64,000 bases of DNA from an uncultured Fibrobacter sp. (GTDB lineage: Bacteria > Fibrobacterota > Fibrobacteria > Fibrobacterales > Fibrobacteraceae), in the NCBI RefSeq assembly GCF_947166265.1, contig NZ_CAMVDO010000011.1:42912-106911 (forward strand), in the 5' to 3' direction. Position numbers and translations under genes: made by a program. The notes beneath the pieces were generated by a model that worked only from the letters and a program-made list of their open reading frames with translations, was not told where the DNA came from and made no database searches. Below, in pieces: positions 63,581 through 64,000 of the stretch (position 1 is the stretch's first letter; every line of letters starts with the position of its first letter).

Positions 63581-64000
63581 TTACGTGTGAGCGTCGACCC
63601 ATTCAGCGTTCTTCTTGCAAGCTTCGACAGACTTGTCGAATGCAGCCTTTTCTTCGGCGCTCATCTTGACTTCAAGAATCTTTTCGACACCGTTTGCACC
63701 AACGACAACCGGCACGCCGCAGTAGAGGCCGTTCACGCCGTATTCGCCGTTCAGCTTGGCAGCGCAAGAGAACACGCTCTTCTTGTCGAGGAGGTAAGCT
63801 TCAGCCATGTGAATAGCGGAGGTAGCCGGGCTGTAGAAAGCGGAGCCGCGACCGAGGAGGTTCACGATTTCGCCACCTGCACCAGCGGTACGCTTTGCAA
63901 GTTCAGCAAACTTTTCCTTGCTCATGAGCTGAGAAACCGGGATACCGCCGACAGAGACGCATTCCATGATGGAAACCATCGTGTCGCCGTGGCCGCCCAT
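63581..64000 (-). CDS. mdh: Malate dehydrogenase, C-terminal part (5' end beyond window)
   Basis: NAD-dependent malate/lactate dehydrogenase family, 140 codons visible. The edge begins at GGHGDTMVSIMECVSVGG with the catalytic His, and the C-terminal substrate domain follows (GRGSAFYSPATSAIHMAEAY, NGEYGVNGLYCGVPVVVGANG, KILEVKMSAEEKAAFDKSVE). AFYSPATS and GVPVV are more typical of malate than lactate dehydrogenase. A small GC-rich hairpin lies just after the stop (63557-63578). Confidence 0.9.
   Translation of the reverse strand: MGGHGDTMVSIMECVSVGGIPVSQLMSKEKFAELAKRTAGAGGEIVNLLGRGSAFYSPATSAIHMAEAYLLDKKSVFSCAAKLNGEYGVNGLYCGVPVVVGANGVEKILEVKMSAEEKAAFDKSVEACKKNAEWVDAHT

Overview
The window looks like chromosome from a Fibrobacter (phylum Fibrobacterota), close to F. 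succinogenes. The main reason is five lipoproteins carrying the Fibrobacter succinogenes major paralogous (FISUMP) domain, eight domain copies in all, recognised by an AENLNYAD-type core, a GRLY-x-W-AMDS segment, GxCPxGWHLP, WSSTE and a terminal VRC. A Gram-negative envelope is indicated by lpxB, many lipobox signal peptides and LPP20-type lipoproteins. No rRNA, tRNA, CRISPR array, insertion sequence or complete phage was found.

Layout. 1-12.6 kb is mostly housekeeping: lpxB (cut by the window edge), dnaE, a duplicated-LamG lipoprotein, a glycosyltransferase, a methyltransferase and a flippase-like membrane protein, then der-plsY-gpsA. 12.7-21 kb is accessory: a CotH/lamin-tail lipoprotein, an Rpn-type PD-(D/E)XK gene behind two perfect hairpins, a translationally coupled pair (100-residue protein plus FRG-domain protein), and a FISUMP lipoprotein. 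21.2-30 kb holds a secreted GH18 enzyme under a clear sigma-70 promoter, a HAD/lipoprotein/ABC-permease operon, a hairpin-dense intergenic stretch, rsmE-tgt, an SDR enzyme and glnS.

30-45.2 kb is the most distinctive part. One tight minus-strand run (44523 to 30014) encodes an LPP20-like lipoprotein, an exported TlpA-like thioredoxin, a PEGA-domain protein with a CsgG/TolB-like N-terminus, and four FISUMP lipoproteins. The last three are built from alternating collagen-like Gly-x-y stretches and a short two-cysteine module, about nine modules each. A further LPP20 lipoprotein just upstream has its own near-perfect promoter and strong terminator. My working model is a surface-displayed, disulfide-rich complex, perhaps adhesive, made together with its own periplasmic thiol enzyme.

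45.4-64 kb runs mainly on the plus strand: a primase-like/RecA-like ATPase, a TrmA-fold protein lacking the catalytic Cys, a LysM protein, a histidine kinase and response regulator, a TPR/beta-propeller protein, an extracellular solute-binding lipoprotein and pssA. A minus operon of ruvC and two wall-peptide hydrolases follows, then a Twinkle-like primase-helicase with eroded active sites, a second glycosyltransferase, a Dabb protein and the end of mdh.

Short palindromic repeats ending in GTCAT or GTCATTGCGAG are scattered through the window. Four copies lie inside genes in the same reading frame: one in the lpxB inter-domain loop and three in consecutive export-signal regions, two of those identical over 46 bp. 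This in-frame use of a dispersed repeat is the most unusual sequence-level signal I see.
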